Position numbers and translations under genes: made by a program. A stretch of 47,219 nt of DNA from an uncultured Acidobacteriota bacterium (GTDB lineage: Bacteria; Acidobacteriota; Blastocatellia; RBC074), in assembly GCA_902825875.1 (NCBI GenBank), contig CADECP010000048.1, positions 1 through 47,219 on the forward strand. The letters run 5' to 3'. The first letter of the stretch is position 1. Each line of letters starts with the position of its first letter. Under the pieces are notes generated by a model. That model searched no databases. It was not told the origin of the DNA and saw nothing but the letters and a program-made list of their open reading frames with translations. This document shows positions 24,719 through 33,891 of this stretch, in pieces.

Positions 24719-24832
24719 AGGACTTACGCAAAACATACCGTGTCAGTAGCCCGACCGTTAGGAAGGAAGGGCTTGAGTTTGGTGCAAAAAGCCCTTGCTT
24801 ACGCGCGGGCTACCGACATTTGCGTAAGTCCT
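24719..24832. repeat. 114-bp inverted-repeat element, copy 1 (GGACTTACGCAAA ends)
   Basis: It begins AGGACTTACGCAAA and ends TTTGCGTAAGTCCT, perfect 14-nt terminal inverted repeats. Inside, TGTCAGTAGCCCG pairs with CGGGCTACCGACA, and AAGGGCTT with AAGCCCTT, so the whole element can fold into one long hairpin. A second copy is at 45118-45225. No reading frame is present, as for a non-autonomous MITE or REP-like element. Confidence 0.9.
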
Positions 24833-24880
24833 GTAGCGCATTTTCTCTGCGGCAATAAACCGGGAAGAGTTTGTAACAGC

Positions 24881-24925
24881 AAAAAGCGGGCGCCCGAGTG
24901 GTGAACTCAGACGCCCGCTTTTTTA
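24881..24925 (-). terminator. Terminator of the second TonB receptor
   Basis: Stem AAAAAGCGGGCG / CGCCCGCTTTTT around a 19-nt loop. T-runs on both strands allow bidirectional use. It lies about 105 bp after the receptor stop codon. Confidence 0.88.
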
Positions 24926-25030
24926 GTTTAGCGATTGCAGCTTGCGTTTGGAATTCCAGGCGCAGACCGAATCGGAATTGACGTTGGGTCTATCGCGCCG
25001 ATGGTTAGCTGGCGCGAACCCCATTATCGG

Positions 25031-28000
25031 TTAGAACTGCACTCGGACACCCATCTGGATGCGCCGTGGGTTGCCAAGCTCGGAGCCAGGCGTGAATTGC
25101 AAGAAGTTCCCCGCCGTGAAGCCCGTCACTGGCGCGCCCCAATTCGAGTGATTGAAGACATTGGCCATTTCCAGACGGAATTCCGGCTGGAAGCGCTCTT
25201 TCACGCGGAACTGCTTGAAGAGCGAAAGGTCAACGTTCCACACTCGCGGACGGCGAAACTGATTGCGCAACGACGTGCCGAAGCCTTCTTTCGCAGTGCC
25301 GGTCGGTTGTGAGAACAGACTCCTGTCGTAGTAGGTTTCAGTGGTGTACGCCCCCACCCTGCCGATGGGTTTCGGATCACCAGTGAAATTGGTGAACACG
25401 CTGCCACAGCCCTGACAGTTCAATGCATTGTTCGTACCGCCAATGCTGAAAGGCGTGCCGGAGAACCACGAATGAATGCCGTTGAGCTGCCAGCCACCGA
25501 GCGTTTTGCCCGTCAGGGTGCTGGCGTCTTTGAAGAATGGCAAGCCATAGACGAAGCCCATCTGCCAGATGTGCGTGCGGTCAAATCCCGCCAGCGCAAA
25601 GTTGTCTTCGAACTTCAGCGGATGGTTCCAGGTCAAACCCGTCCAGCCGTCTTCATCGGCCATGTTCTTGGCTTTGCTCAGCGTGTAAGCGCCCTTCAAC
25701 AATAACCCTTTGCTGAAAGGCCGGTTGATTGACAATTGCAGCGATTGATAACGGCTGCGGGTGCGCGCGCCCCAGTCATTGATGGTGGTCGCGCCAGCCA
25801 AGGCGAAGAACTTGCGCGAAGCGTTGCCGCCGCCCGGCTCGCCATAGTTGATGTTCAAGTCAGCGTAGCCGCCGTCCGTACGGGTTCCGACGTAGGCAGT
25901 CTCAACGATGATATCCCCTGGCAACTTGTACTCGTAGGCGAAGTTCCATTGCTGAATGACCGCACGATCCAGTCCCTTGCCCGCGCCGGGGAAGAACTCC
26001 GTACCGTTATTCGGTGTCCGTGTGAAGACGTTCACCGGCAGCGTCACTCGCCCGGACTGGAAGTTCGGGATCGGCACGTTAGGAATTCCGGCGGTCAGCG
26101 TCGTGACGGAGGCAAACTGCTCGGAGGTGTTGTTGAAGAAGATGTCATACGGGAACGCGCCACGCAGCGGGCGCGACCAGGGCAGCGGATTGATGGTGCG
26201 ACCGTAACCGGCGCGAACCACCGACTTGTCATTGATGCGGTAAGCCACACCCAGACGTGGCGCCAGATACCATTTTTGGAGTTCCAGCCCGACATCCTTC
26301 GGTACGTTGCCGCGTCCGCCCAGCAACAAGGTATAGGTGCTGAGATCAAGCCGTTCGATGCCACTGTTGGCACGCGACATCAGCGGATATTGCTCAAGCC
26401 GCAAACCCAGGTTGAGCGTCAGGTTCGGCGTGACGCGCCACCGGTCACGCAGGTAGTAGCCCATCTGCCACTCACGACCGGTCATGTCCTCGGTCTGAAC
26501 GTCTTTGGAGAAGAAATTCGGACGCGCAAGCAGGAAGTCCGCAAAGCGATTCCAACCTAGCGAGACGTAGTTGGGGGCGCCTGTGATCAACCCGCCGAAA
26601 CTGAATCCGCCCTTCAATCCGTAGGGGCCGAACTCGGCCTGGCGATGGTTCAATTCCAGCTTGACGAGGTCAAAGCCGGCTCGCAGCTCATGCTTGGCGA
26701 AGACCTTGGTGAGCGCGGTGCTGAAGCTGTAGTTGACTTCTTTGCGGAAGAGCGGCATCCAACTCGGCGTCGTGCCGATGGCATAGCCATTGTCGAATGT
26801 GGGCAGGCCACTGGCGCGGATGTCGTTGGGATCGTTCACGCCGGGGATACCAAGCTCAATGCCAAGGTTCTTGCCGAAATCCGGGCCAGTCACGGTCTGA
26901 TTCTGGCGGTTATAGCCAAAGTTGCCGTCCAACAGCAGAGTATCGCTGAGCGTCCAGGTGTGGCCGACGCTGACCACATACACCTTCGTGTTGCCCGCGC
27001 TGCCTTCGTCGAAGCCCAGTCTGTACTCGTCCACGTTGTCAGATTGCAGCGTGGAGAATTTGCCCCAGATGGAGTGATTTTTGGTGCGCTGCCACGTGAG
27101 CTTCCCGTCATAATTGGCGCGATCCACCATGACCGTGCGCTGTTGCACGAAATCATCCAGGATAAAGTTGTTGTTCAAATCGCCAGCATTCACTTTGGGG
27201 TAATAGTTCATGACGGCTCTGGCAATCGGACTGATGCGGGCTGCCGGAATGATGGCGTTGCTGAATTGCGTCCGCCCTGTGCCATTGGCCGCACCCGTGT
27301 CCGGATCGTAAAGTTGAAAAGCATAAGCGGCGCTGCCATCAGCTCTTCTCGCGGCGAGAACTTCACTAAAATCGCCGAGTCGCATCTTGTCAGTCGGAAC
27401 CGCATAGGCGACGTTGTTGATGCGGCGGTCGCGGAAATTCTCATAGGAACCGAAGAAGAAGAGTTTGTCTTTCTTGATCGGGCCGCCGAGCGTGCCGCCG
27501 TAGGTTTGCCGATTGAGCGGTGTGCGCTGCAAACGGTTCGCGTTGTTGAAGAAGCTATTCGAGTTCAGCTTGTCGCCGTTGTAAAACCAGAATCCTGAAC
27601 CATGGAATTCGTTAGTTCCTGATTTGGTCACCACGGTTTGAGCCGCGCCACCCGCCATTCCCAGGTCGGCGTCGAAGTTGTTGGTGGCGATATTGACCGT
27701 TTCGACGGTCTCCGCCGGTTGAATGTATCCGGCGTGGTGAGGCAACCAAACGTTGACCGAAACCGCGCCATCCACGCGAGTGGTGTTGCTGTTCGGTTGC
27801 GTGCCGTTGACCCATGTACGCAAGCTGCGGCCAGGTGTGTCAATTTCGGCGTTCTGGAATTGCGTGGGCGTCGCGCCCGGCACCAGATTGAGCAACGTTT
27901 GATAGTTGCGGTACTGGTTCAACGGCAGCGACAGCACCTGTTTGGAATTGAGTTCGGTGTTGAGGTCGGCCTTTTCCGTCTTCAATGTCGCGGCGTCGGC

Positions 28001-28369
28001 AGTCACCGTCACCGATTCGGTCGTGCCGCCGACTTGCAGTGCGGCGTCCGCGCGCTTCGGATTTCCGGCGGAAACGACAATGGCTTCCTGCTTAAGTTCC
28101 TTGAAGCCTTTGGCCGACAAGGTCATGTCGTAATTGCCCGGCGGCAAATTGCGGAAGACATAACTGCCGGTGTCGTCCGTGGTAGTTTCCAGCGTCAGGC
28201 CGGTGCCGGTGTTAGTGATTTTGACGGACACGCCCGGCAGAACCGAGCCTTGTGGGTCAGTCACGTTCCCTACGATGCTGCCGTAGAGAGCCTGTGCATT
28301 AGCTGTACCGACTAGCGTACCTGCCGCTAGCAGAACAGCCAGTACGAATCTGGTCAAAAAGCGTCGCAT
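25031..28369 (-). CDS. TonB-dependent receptor, Oar-like, with carboxypeptidase-regulatory domain
   Basis: A protein of 1112 residues. ATG 28369 has a textbook AAGGAG 6 nt upstream. A Sec signal (FLTRFVLAVLLAAGTLVGTANA) is followed by the carboxypeptidase-regulatory-like domain (GSIVGNVTDPQGSVLPGVSV, about 30-115). The plug follows (SKQVLSLPLNQYRNYQTLLN and TVVTKSGTNEFHGSGFWFYN), then the beta barrel, ending IQMGVRVQF. It has the same architecture as the receptor at 1.5-4.8 kb but with limited sequence identity, so it is an older paralogue. The ligand is unknown; family members import siderophores, glycans, peptides or other large solutes with TonB energy. It is transcribed alone toward its own terminator, with a 520-bp upstream gap. 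Confidence 0.93.
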   Translation of the reverse strand: MRRFLTRFVLAVLLAAGTLVGTANAQALYGSIVGNVTDPQGSVLPGVSVKITNTGTGLTLETTTDDTGSYVFRNLPPGNYDMTLSAKGFKELKQEAIVVSAGNPKRADAALQVGGTTESVTVTADAATLKTEKADLNTELNSKQVLSLPLNQYRNYQTLLNLVPGATPTQFQNAEIDTPGRSLRTWVNGTQPNSNTTRVDGAVSVNVWLPHHAGYIQPAETVETVNIATNNFDADLGMAGGAAQTVVTKSGTNEFHGSGFWFYNGDKLNSNSFFNNANRLQRTPLNRQTYGGTLGGPIKKDKLFFFGSYENFRDRRINNVAYAVPTDKMRLGDFSEVLAARRADGSAAYAFQLYDPDTGAANGTGRTQFSNAIIPAARISPIARAVMNYYPKVNAGDLNNNFILDDFVQQRTVMVDRANYDGKLTWQRTKNHSIWGKFSTLQSDNVDEYRLGFDEGSAGNTKVYVVSVGHTWTLSDTLLLDGNFGYNRQNQTVTGPDFGKNLGIELGIPGVNDPNDIRASGLPTFDNGYAIGTTPSWMPLFRKEVNYSFSTALTKVFAKHELRAGFDLVKLELNHRQAEFGPYGLKGGFSFGGLITGAPNYVSLGWNRFADFLLARPNFFSKDVQTEDMTGREWQMGYYLRDRWRVTPNLTLNLGLRLEQYPLMSRANSGIERLDLSTYTLLLGGRGNVPKDVGLELQKWYLAPRLGVAYRINDKSVVRAGYGRTINPLPWSRPLRGAFPYDIFFNNTSEQFASVTTLTAGIPNVPIPNFQSGRVTLPVNVFTRTPNNGTEFFPGAGKGLDRAVIQQWNFAYEYKLPGDIIVETAYVGTRTDGGYADLNINYGEPGGGNASRKFFALAGATTINDWGARTRSRYQSLQLSINRPFSKGLLLKGAYTLSKAKNMADEDGWTGLTWNHPLKFEDNFALAGFDRTHIWQMGFVYGLPFFKDASTLTGKTLGGWQLNGIHSWFSGTPFSIGGTNNALNCQGCGSVFTNFTGDPKPIGRVGAYTTETYYDRSLFSQPTGTAKEGFGTSLRNQFRRPRVWNVDLSLFKQFRVKERFQPEFRLEMANVFNHSNWGAPVTGFTAGNFLQFTPGSELGNPRRIQMGVRVQF

Positions 28370-28889
28370 ATTTATCTCCTTAAATTTCCAGGGCAATTTT
28401 GAAAATTTCCCTGCGGGTACTCATCTTTAGTTCATAGCATCTACGACACTAAAAAAGATGATCTTCCTCAGTTCTAAGGGGTGACTTGTTTTGGGCAGTC
28501 AGCACTTACCCATCAAGTTCATCCTGAAACAGATAGTGGTTAAACTTAGGAAAACTTCGCGCGGAAATATCTTTCGATACCGCTCGCACGAAAAACGGGT
28601 AGCAAATTTTCTTGTGACTTTTGAATGCTACACAGCGGATGCCCGTCGTGAAATTGCGGGCATTTCTTTATGTTCGTTGATTGCAAATACTAGCCTTATG
28701 GCCGGAGAGTCTAGCCTCGCCTCCGCGCTCAGTCAACCGTTTGAAGCCGGATTGGTAAGTCCAATTTTGGGCGATAGTTTTACGGTTTGGAAAGAAGGAA
28801 ATCGTCTCAATCTCTATCGCTGGCGACGCTGATTCGCTACAATCCCGCGCGATCTCCTGACCATCAATTTGAACATCTCGGAGGGAGCA
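28370..28889. other. Long divergent intergenic region
   Basis: 520 bp between the second receptor and the S9A peptidase, which diverge. A 113-codon frame here starts with TTG, has no ribosome site and shows no recognisable pattern, so I do not call it. Near the receptor there is an imperfect palindrome (AAATTTCCAGGG ... GAAAATTTCCCT). A terminator-like hairpin at 28641-28670 sits in the middle without an evident gene. The far end carries CGGAGGG before the peptidase start. Confidence 0.4.
28641..28670 (+). terminator. Orphan terminator-like hairpin
   Basis: GCCCG / CGGGC stem with an 11-nt loop followed by ATTTCTTTA on the plus strand, in a gap where no plus-strand gene precedes it. It may end a small RNA starting around 28450-28600, or be a decayed gene's terminator. 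Confidence 0.45.
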
Positions 28890-31025
28890 ATGAAGCTCAA
28901 AACAACTACATTGTTGGTTGCGCTGGCCTGTGCCGTCGCAGCCGTTTGCACTGAAAGAACGATGGACGCTCAAGAACAACCACCCAAACCACCAATCGCC
29001 AAAAAGATTCCCAAGACAACTCAGATTCATGGCTATACGGTCACGGATGATTACGGCTGGCTGGCCGACAAAACCAAAACCGATAAAGACATGCTGGCTT
29101 ATCTGAAAGCCGAAACCGAATACGCCGACGCAATGATGGTTTCGACCAAAGGCTTTCAGGACGCGCTGTACAAAGAAATGCTGGCACGCATCAAGGAAAC
29201 AGATGAAAACGTGCCGTACCGTTACGGCGATTATTTTTATTATTCGCGCACCGAACAGGGAAAACAGTATCCGATTTTCTGCCGCAAAAAAGGCAGCCTG
29301 ACCGCTGCCGAAGAAGTCACCATTGATATGAACGAAATGGCCAAAGGTTTGGATTACTTTGGCATTGGCGCTTACAACATCAGCGACAACGGAAATCTGC
29401 TGGCGTTTTCCAGTGATACTTCGGGATTTCGGCAATACAACCTGTTCGTCAAAGACCTGACCACAGGCAAGATCAGCGACAAAATTGCCGAACGAGTGAC
29501 TTCGGTGGCGTGGGCGTCGGACAACAAGACGCTGTTTTATGTCGTGGAAGATGCGATGACCAAACGTTCGCACCTGTTCTTTCGTCACGTGCTGGGCAGC
29601 GGCAAACACGATCTGCTGTACGAAGAAAAAGACGAACTTTATCGCATCGGAGCCGGGCGCACGCGCAGCAAAGGTTACATTGTTATGGGGTCGTATAGCT
29701 CGACGACCAGCGAAATGCGTTACTTGCCCGCGAACAATCCAACCGCCGAATTGAAACTGATTCTGCCGCGCAAAGAGATGCACGAATACTACGTGGATCA
29801 CATCGGCGACCGGTTTTACATTCGCACCAACGACAAAGGCAAAAACTTCCGGTTGGTGACGACTTCGGTCAGCGATGTGCGCCAGGAAAGCTGGAAGGAA
29901 CTGATTCCGCATCGCAAAGAAGTCATGTTGGAAGACGTGGATTGTTTTGCCGGACATTACATCGCCGTCGAACGCAAAAACGGGGTCCCGCAATTTCAAG
30001 TCACCGATTTGAAATCAGGTCAATCTCACTACATCGAATTTCCGGAACCGGTGTATGTTGCTGGCGGAGGGCCGAACCGCGAATTTGCGACGACGACGTA
30101 TCGCTTCAACTACGAATCGTTTATCACGCCCGGTTCGGTGTTCGATTACGACCTGACCACAAAAAAGCGCGAACTGAAAAAACAGGAGCCGGTGCTTGGC
30201 GGGTACGACATGAATTTGTATGAATCCAAGCGGCTTTATGCGACGGCTGCGGACGGCGCGAAAGTGCCGATTTCGATTGTCTACCGCAAGGATTTGAAGC
30301 TCGATGGCAAGCGGCCTTTGCTGTTGGAAGCTTACGGTTCTTACGGTTATCCATACGATGTTGATTTTTCGTCTCAACGATTGAGCCTGCTCAATCGCGG
30401 AGCGATTTACGCGGTCGCGCACATTCGCGGCGGAGGCGATTTGGGCAAGGAATGGCACGACCAAGGCAAGATGATGGCGAAGAAAAACACATTTACGGAC
30501 TTCATCGCCTGCTCCGAACATCTGATCAAGGAAAAGTACACTTCGTCCGACCGGCTGGTCGTCACCGGAGGCAGTGCCGGAGGTTTGTTGATGGGTGCAG
30601 TCACCAACATGCGCCCGGACTTGTTCAAAGCCGTTGTTTCCTACGTTCCGTTTGTGGACGTCATGAACACGATGCTGGACGCAAGCTTGCCGCTGACGGT
30701 CGGGGAATATCTGGAATGGGGAAACCCGAACGAAAAACCGGCTTACGATTACATGCGTAGCTATTCGCCTTACGAAAACATCGAAGCCAAAGCCTATCCG
30801 ACAATCCTGGTGCGAACTTCGCTGAACGACAGCCAGGTCATGTACTGGGAACCGGCCAAGTATGTCGCTCGGCTGCGCTCACTGAAGACCGACAAGAATC
30901 TGCTGCTGTTCAAAGTGAAACTGGAACCCGGAGGTCACGGCGGCGCTTCAGGACGTTACGACCGGCTGAAAGATACGGCGTTCGATTACGCCTTCATTCT
31001 CGGCCAGTTCGGCGTCACGAAGTAA
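28890..31025 (+). CDS. Prolyl oligopeptidase family (S9A, protease II-like) serine peptidase
   Basis: A protein of 711 residues from ATG 28890 (CGGAGGG upstream). A hydrophobic N-terminus (MKLKTTTLLVALACAVAAVC) indicates export. The N-terminal propeller (about 80-430) is preceded by the family's YGWLADKT and LAYLKAETEYAD helix. The catalytic domain carries HIRGGGDLGKEWHDQGKM, the nucleophile in VTGGSAGGLLMG (Ser near 561), Asp in RTSLNDSQVMYWEPAKY (near 646) and His in EPGGHGGASGRY (near 682). These motifs are those of oligopeptidase B/protease II, which cuts short peptides after basic residues; specificity here is not proven. An extensive antisense open frame is a shadow of GC-biased codons. 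With the DPP IV-like gene downstream it supports periplasmic peptide digestion. Confidence 0.92.
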   Translation: MKLKTTTLLVALACAVAAVCTERTMDAQEQPPKPPIAKKIPKTTQIHGYTVTDDYGWLADKTKTDKDMLAYLKAETEYADAMMVSTKGFQDALYKEMLARIKETDENVPYRYGDYFYYSRTEQGKQYPIFCRKKGSLTAAEEVTIDMNEMAKGLDYFGIGAYNISDNGNLLAFSSDTSGFRQYNLFVKDLTTGKISDKIAERVTSVAWASDNKTLFYVVEDAMTKRSHLFFRHVLGSGKHDLLYEEKDELYRIGAGRTRSKGYIVMGSYSSTTSEMRYLPANNPTAELKLILPRKEMHEYYVDHIGDRFYIRTNDKGKNFRLVTTSVSDVRQESWKELIPHRKEVMLEDVDCFAGHYIAVERKNGVPQFQVTDLKSGQSHYIEFPEPVYVAGGGPNREFATTTYRFNYESFITPGSVFDYDLTTKKRELKKQEPVLGGYDMNLYESKRLYATAADGAKVPISIVYRKDLKLDGKRPLLLEAYGSYGYPYDVDFSSQRLSLLNRGAIYAVAHIRGGGDLGKEWHDQGKMMAKKNTFTDFIACSEHLIKEKYTSSDRLVVTGGSAGGLLMGAVTNMRPDLFKAVVSYVPFVDVMNTMLDASLPLTVGEYLEWGNPNEKPAYDYMRSYSPYENIEAKAYPTILVRTSLNDSQVMYWEPAKYVARLRSLKTDKNLLLFKVKLEPGGHGGASGRYDRLKDTAFDYAFILGQFGVTK

Positions 31026-31030
31026 AAAGT

Positions 31031-31066
31031 TGGCCGGAGCGATGGCAAACCTCGTCGTTCCGGCCA
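31031..31066 (+). terminator. Possible terminator after the S9A peptidase
   Basis: TGGCCGGA (31031-31038) pairs with TCCGGCCA (31059-31066), a strong GC stem 5 bp after the stop codon. It lacks a T-run, so termination is plausible but not certain. Confidence 0.5.
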
Positions 31067-31142
31067 TAAGGTTCTCTGTTGCTCCGGCAGGCTCAGTCGT
31101 ATAATCGCTTTCGTGTAAATTCAGCAGTTAAGGGAACGGAAA

Positions 31143-31418
31143 ATGGACGTTGGGTTTGTTTGGGACGACACTAAGTATAAAGCCGTGGTCAAAAAGCATA
31201 ATGTCGCCTTTTACGAAGTTGTTGCTGCTTTTGATGACCTGGTTGGATATGAAGTCCCTGACTCAGTCGGACACGAAGATCGCTGGCTTTGGGTTGGAAA
31301 AACTCCCTGGGATCGGTTGTTGATCGTTGTTTACACCGAACAGGATTTGCCTCTTTACCGAATTATCACTGCGTTTGATGCAGAAGGAAGGTGGATTGAT
31401 GAATACTATGGAAGGTGA
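31143..31418 (+). CDS. brnT: BrnT-like toxin of a type II toxin-antitoxin pair
   Basis: A protein of 91 residues. The N-terminus VGFVWDDTKYKAVVKKHNVAFYEVVAAFDD follows the BrnT pattern (F-WD--K---N--KH-V-F-EA---F-D), and the C-terminal half ends with a beta strand and YRIITAFDAEGRWIDEYYG. BrnT toxins are RelE-like ribonucleases inhibited by BrnA. The gene overlaps the next one by 20 bp, as usual for such pairs. The segment LWVGKTPWDRLLIVVYTEQD corresponds to the conserved G-------V-----R core, although the canonical RIISAR is altered to RIITAF, so activity may be weakened. Confidence 0.72.
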   Translation: MDVGFVWDDTKYKAVVKKHNVAFYEVVAAFDDLVGYEVPDSVGHEDRWLWVGKTPWDRLLIVVYTEQDLPLYRIITAFDAEGRWIDEYYGR

Positions 31419-31710
31419 CAATTTCGACTATCAAAGCTACGTGCGAGAAACGCCGCCCAATCCGTCGGAAATTCGCCGAGGAAAGAGTGAGCGTCAGCAA
31501 CGTTATGACGCTGCAATGTTACGTCTGGCTGTGAAAATTGACGAAGACTTGCTCAACCAATTTCAACAGCTTGCCAGCGAAGATCGAAGCTGCGAACAAC
31601 TGATTAACCAGGCTTTGCGCGAATGGCTTTCCGCTCAAGGAATGAAGGAAATGGTTCGCGTGGAAATCCAACGTGCGATTCAGCAATCGCTTTCCTCAGT
31701 CCAAGTCTAA
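31399..31710 (+). CDS. brnA: BrnA-like antitoxin (probable partner of BrnT)
   Basis: A protein of 103 residues starting MNTMEGDNFDYQSYVRETPP at ATG 31399 (GAAGGTGG upstream), overlapping the toxin's end in another frame. A C-terminal ribbon-helix-helix-like segment (LRLAVKIDEDLLNQFQQLAS ... CEQLINQALREWL, about 55-90) fits the DNA-binding part of BrnA, which both binds toxin and autoregulates the operon. The N-terminal 45 residues are disordered-looking. A tail beyond the helix pair (KEMVRVEIQRAIQQSLSSVQ) is longer than in typical members. Assignment rests mainly on partner, order and overlap. Confidence 0.62.
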   Translation: MNTMEGDNFDYQSYVRETPPNPSEIRRGKSERQQRYDAAMLRLAVKIDEDLLNQFQQLASEDRSCEQLINQALREWLSAQGMKEMVRVEIQRAIQQSLSSVQV

Positions 31711-31787
31711 CAAAGAAATCCGTGTAGTCATTGAATGAGCGCGGCTGTTCTGTCAGCGCCAGATAACTTTTTAAGGAGACATCATCA

Positions 31788-33878
31788 ATGAAGAAAAAGA
31801 TTGAGCACTTCGCTCGCCCATTCGTGTGCGGAGTTTTGACCGTAGCTGTTTGCTTGATGCCGGTCGGCGCGCAGGATCGGTTGAAAACCATGCCGGGTTA
31901 TGACCAGTTTCAAAAGATGGCCACGCAAATTCAGGGTTCGGTCAAGCCGGGAACTTTGCAGGTGAAGTGGCTGGATGGCGGTAAAGCATTTGAGTTTCGC
32001 CGCGACGGGAAAAACTTTCGTTACGACGTGGCAACGCGGACTGCGGCGGAAGCCGAACCTTCGCCAGCAGCCGGGCCTGCGCCTACCAATCGCTTTCGCG
32101 GTGGAGTGGAACGCGGGCGGCAATTCGATTCGGCGATGTCGCCGGACGGCAAGCTGAAAGCGTTTTATCGCAATCGCAATTTGTGGCTCAGCGATTCAAA
32201 CGGCGGCAACGAAATCGCCATCACCACCGAAGGCAATGAAAAGACGCGCATCAAATACGGATCGGCAAGCTGGGTGTACGGCGAAGAGTTGAATCAGAAC
32301 ACCGCGATGTGGTGGTCGCCCAACGGGAAGAAGATCGCGTTTTATCGCTTTGACGAAAGCCCCGTGCCGGATTTTTACCTGCAACTGGATCAAACCAAGT
32401 TGCAAAGCAAGATGGACATCGAAGCTTATCCGAAAGCCGGTGTCGCCAATCCGATTGCCGATTTGCTGGTTTACGATCTGGACACGAAACAAACCGTCAG
32501 ATTCGACGTGCGCGACGGCAAAGCCTTTGAAAATTCTGTTGTCGGCCATTACGCATACAGCGTTACCTGGTCGCCGGACGGAACGGAGTTGCTGGCCAAT
32601 CGCACCAACCGGCGGCAAAACATCATGGAGTTCATTGCTTGCAGTCCTGAAACCGGCAAATGCCGGGTCATCGTCCGCGAAGAGTGGTTGCCAAGCTGGA
32701 CGGAAAACTCTCCGGCAATTCGTTTTTTGAAAGACGGCAAACGGTTCGTCTGGAATTCCGAGCGGACGGGCTTCGACAACTTTTATTTGTATGACTTGAG
32801 CGGCAAGTTGCTGGCGACTTTGACCAATCATCAAGTTGATGTCGCCAACATCGTTCGCGTGGATGAAGAAGCGGGCGTGCTGTATTACATGGCTCGCAGC
32901 GGCGACAACCACATGAAGATGCAACTTCATCGCGTTGGCTTGGACGGCAAAGGCGACAAGCGGTTGACCGATCCCAAGCTCAACCACACGGTTGACGTTG
33001 CGCCCGACGGCAAGCATTTCATTGACATCGCGCAAACGCACAACACGCCGCCGACCACTCGGCTGGTAGACACCGACGGCAAAGTGGTAGAAGAACTCGC
33101 CAAAAGCGACACGTCGAAATTCGATCAGCTTGGATTGAAGCGCGTCGAATTGATTACCTACAAAGCGGCGGATGGAGTGACCGACTTGCACGGCTTGCTG
33201 CACTTTCCGTCAAACTTCGACCCGAACAAAAAATATCCGCTGTTGGTCAGCGTTTACGCCGGCCCGGCAACCAACGGAGCGCGCGAAACGTTCGCCACGC
33301 CAAGCCCGTTGACCGAATACGGCTTTTTGGTCGCTTCGCTGGATTCGCGCAGCGCGGGCGGTCGCGGCAAAAAATTCCTCGACGCGATTTACATGAAACT
33401 CGGCGTGACGGAAATTGACGATCAAGCGGCGGGCGTTCGTTCGTTGTGGAATCGTCCGTACTTGAACAAAGAGCGCGTGGGAATTTTCGGTACTTCGTAT
33501 GGCGGTTACGCTTCGGCGATGTGTTTGTTGCGCCACCCGGATGCTTTCCAGGCGGCTTCGGCAGGTTCGTCTGTGACTTCGTGGTATCACTACGATTCGA
33601 TTTACACCGAACGTTACATGTGGATTCCGCAGGAAAACAAGGACGGGTACGAAGCGGGCAACGCCATGAATTATGCCGACAAGCTGAAAGGCCGCTTGAT
33701 GATTTACTACGGCACGGCGGACAATAACGTTCATCCGAATAATTCCATGCAGTTGATCCAGGCTTTGCAAAGGGCAGGGAAGAGCTTTGAAGTTCAGGTT
33801 GGCCCCGATGCCGGGCATTCCGGTTTGCGAACGGATCGCATGATGGAATTCTTCATCGAAAATCTGGTGATGAGGTAG
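31788..33878 (+). CDS. Dipeptidyl peptidase IV-like (S9B) serine peptidase, exported
   Basis: A protein of 696 residues; ATG 31788 follows AAGGAGACATCATC. A signal peptide (FVCGVLTVAVCLMPVGAQ) leads into an eight-bladed propeller. The pair of Glu residues that anchors the substrate N-terminus in the DPP IV family is seen in YGEELNQNTAMWW (about 165-172). The catalytic domain has GTSYGGYASAM (Ser near 569), Asp in YYGTADNNVHPNN (near 645) and His in DAGHSGLR (near 677). These fit a periplasmic peptidase that releases dipeptides from N-termini, typically after Pro or Ala. It is the fourth exported peptidase in the window. The upstream BrnTA pair is unrelated. Confidence 0.92.
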   Translation: MKKKIEHFARPFVCGVLTVAVCLMPVGAQDRLKTMPGYDQFQKMATQIQGSVKPGTLQVKWLDGGKAFEFRRDGKNFRYDVATRTAAEAEPSPAAGPAPTNRFRGGVERGRQFDSAMSPDGKLKAFYRNRNLWLSDSNGGNEIAITTEGNEKTRIKYGSASWVYGEELNQNTAMWWSPNGKKIAFYRFDESPVPDFYLQLDQTKLQSKMDIEAYPKAGVANPIADLLVYDLDTKQTVRFDVRDGKAFENSVVGHYAYSVTWSPDGTELLANRTNRRQNIMEFIACSPETGKCRVIVREEWLPSWTENSPAIRFLKDGKRFVWNSERTGFDNFYLYDLSGKLLATLTNHQVDVANIVRVDEEAGVLYYMARSGDNHMKMQLHRVGLDGKGDKRLTDPKLNHTVDVAPDGKHFIDIAQTHNTPPTTRLVDTDGKVVEELAKSDTSKFDQLGLKRVELITYKAADGVTDLHGLLHFPSNFDPNKKYPLLVSVYAGPATNGARETFATPSPLTEYGFLVASLDSRSAGGRGKKFLDAIYMKLGVTEIDDQAAGVRSLWNRPYLNKERVGIFGTSYGGYASAMCLLRHPDAFQAASAGSSVTSWYHYDSIYTERYMWIPQENKDGYEAGNAMNYADKLKGRLMIYYGTADNNVHPNNSMQLIQALQRAGKSFEVQVGPDAGHSGLRTDRMMEFFIENLVMR

Positions 33879-33891
33879 AGGCTGTATCTTT

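Noticed and set aside
26645..27598. 317-codon frame opposite the second TonB receptor
   Set aside because: Shadow of the barrel coding sequence.
28491..28832. 113-codon frame in the divergent gap
   Set aside because: TTG start, no ribosome site, interrupted by a terminator-like hairpin, no family resemblance.
28668..29999. 443-codon open frame antisense to the S9A peptidase
   Set aside because: It lies opposite a gene with full catalytic motifs, has no ribosome site or domain, and its composition is that of a complementary-strand shadow.
32196..33203. 335-codon frame opposite the DPP IV-like peptidase
   Set aside because: Shadow; no ribosome site or recognisable domain.
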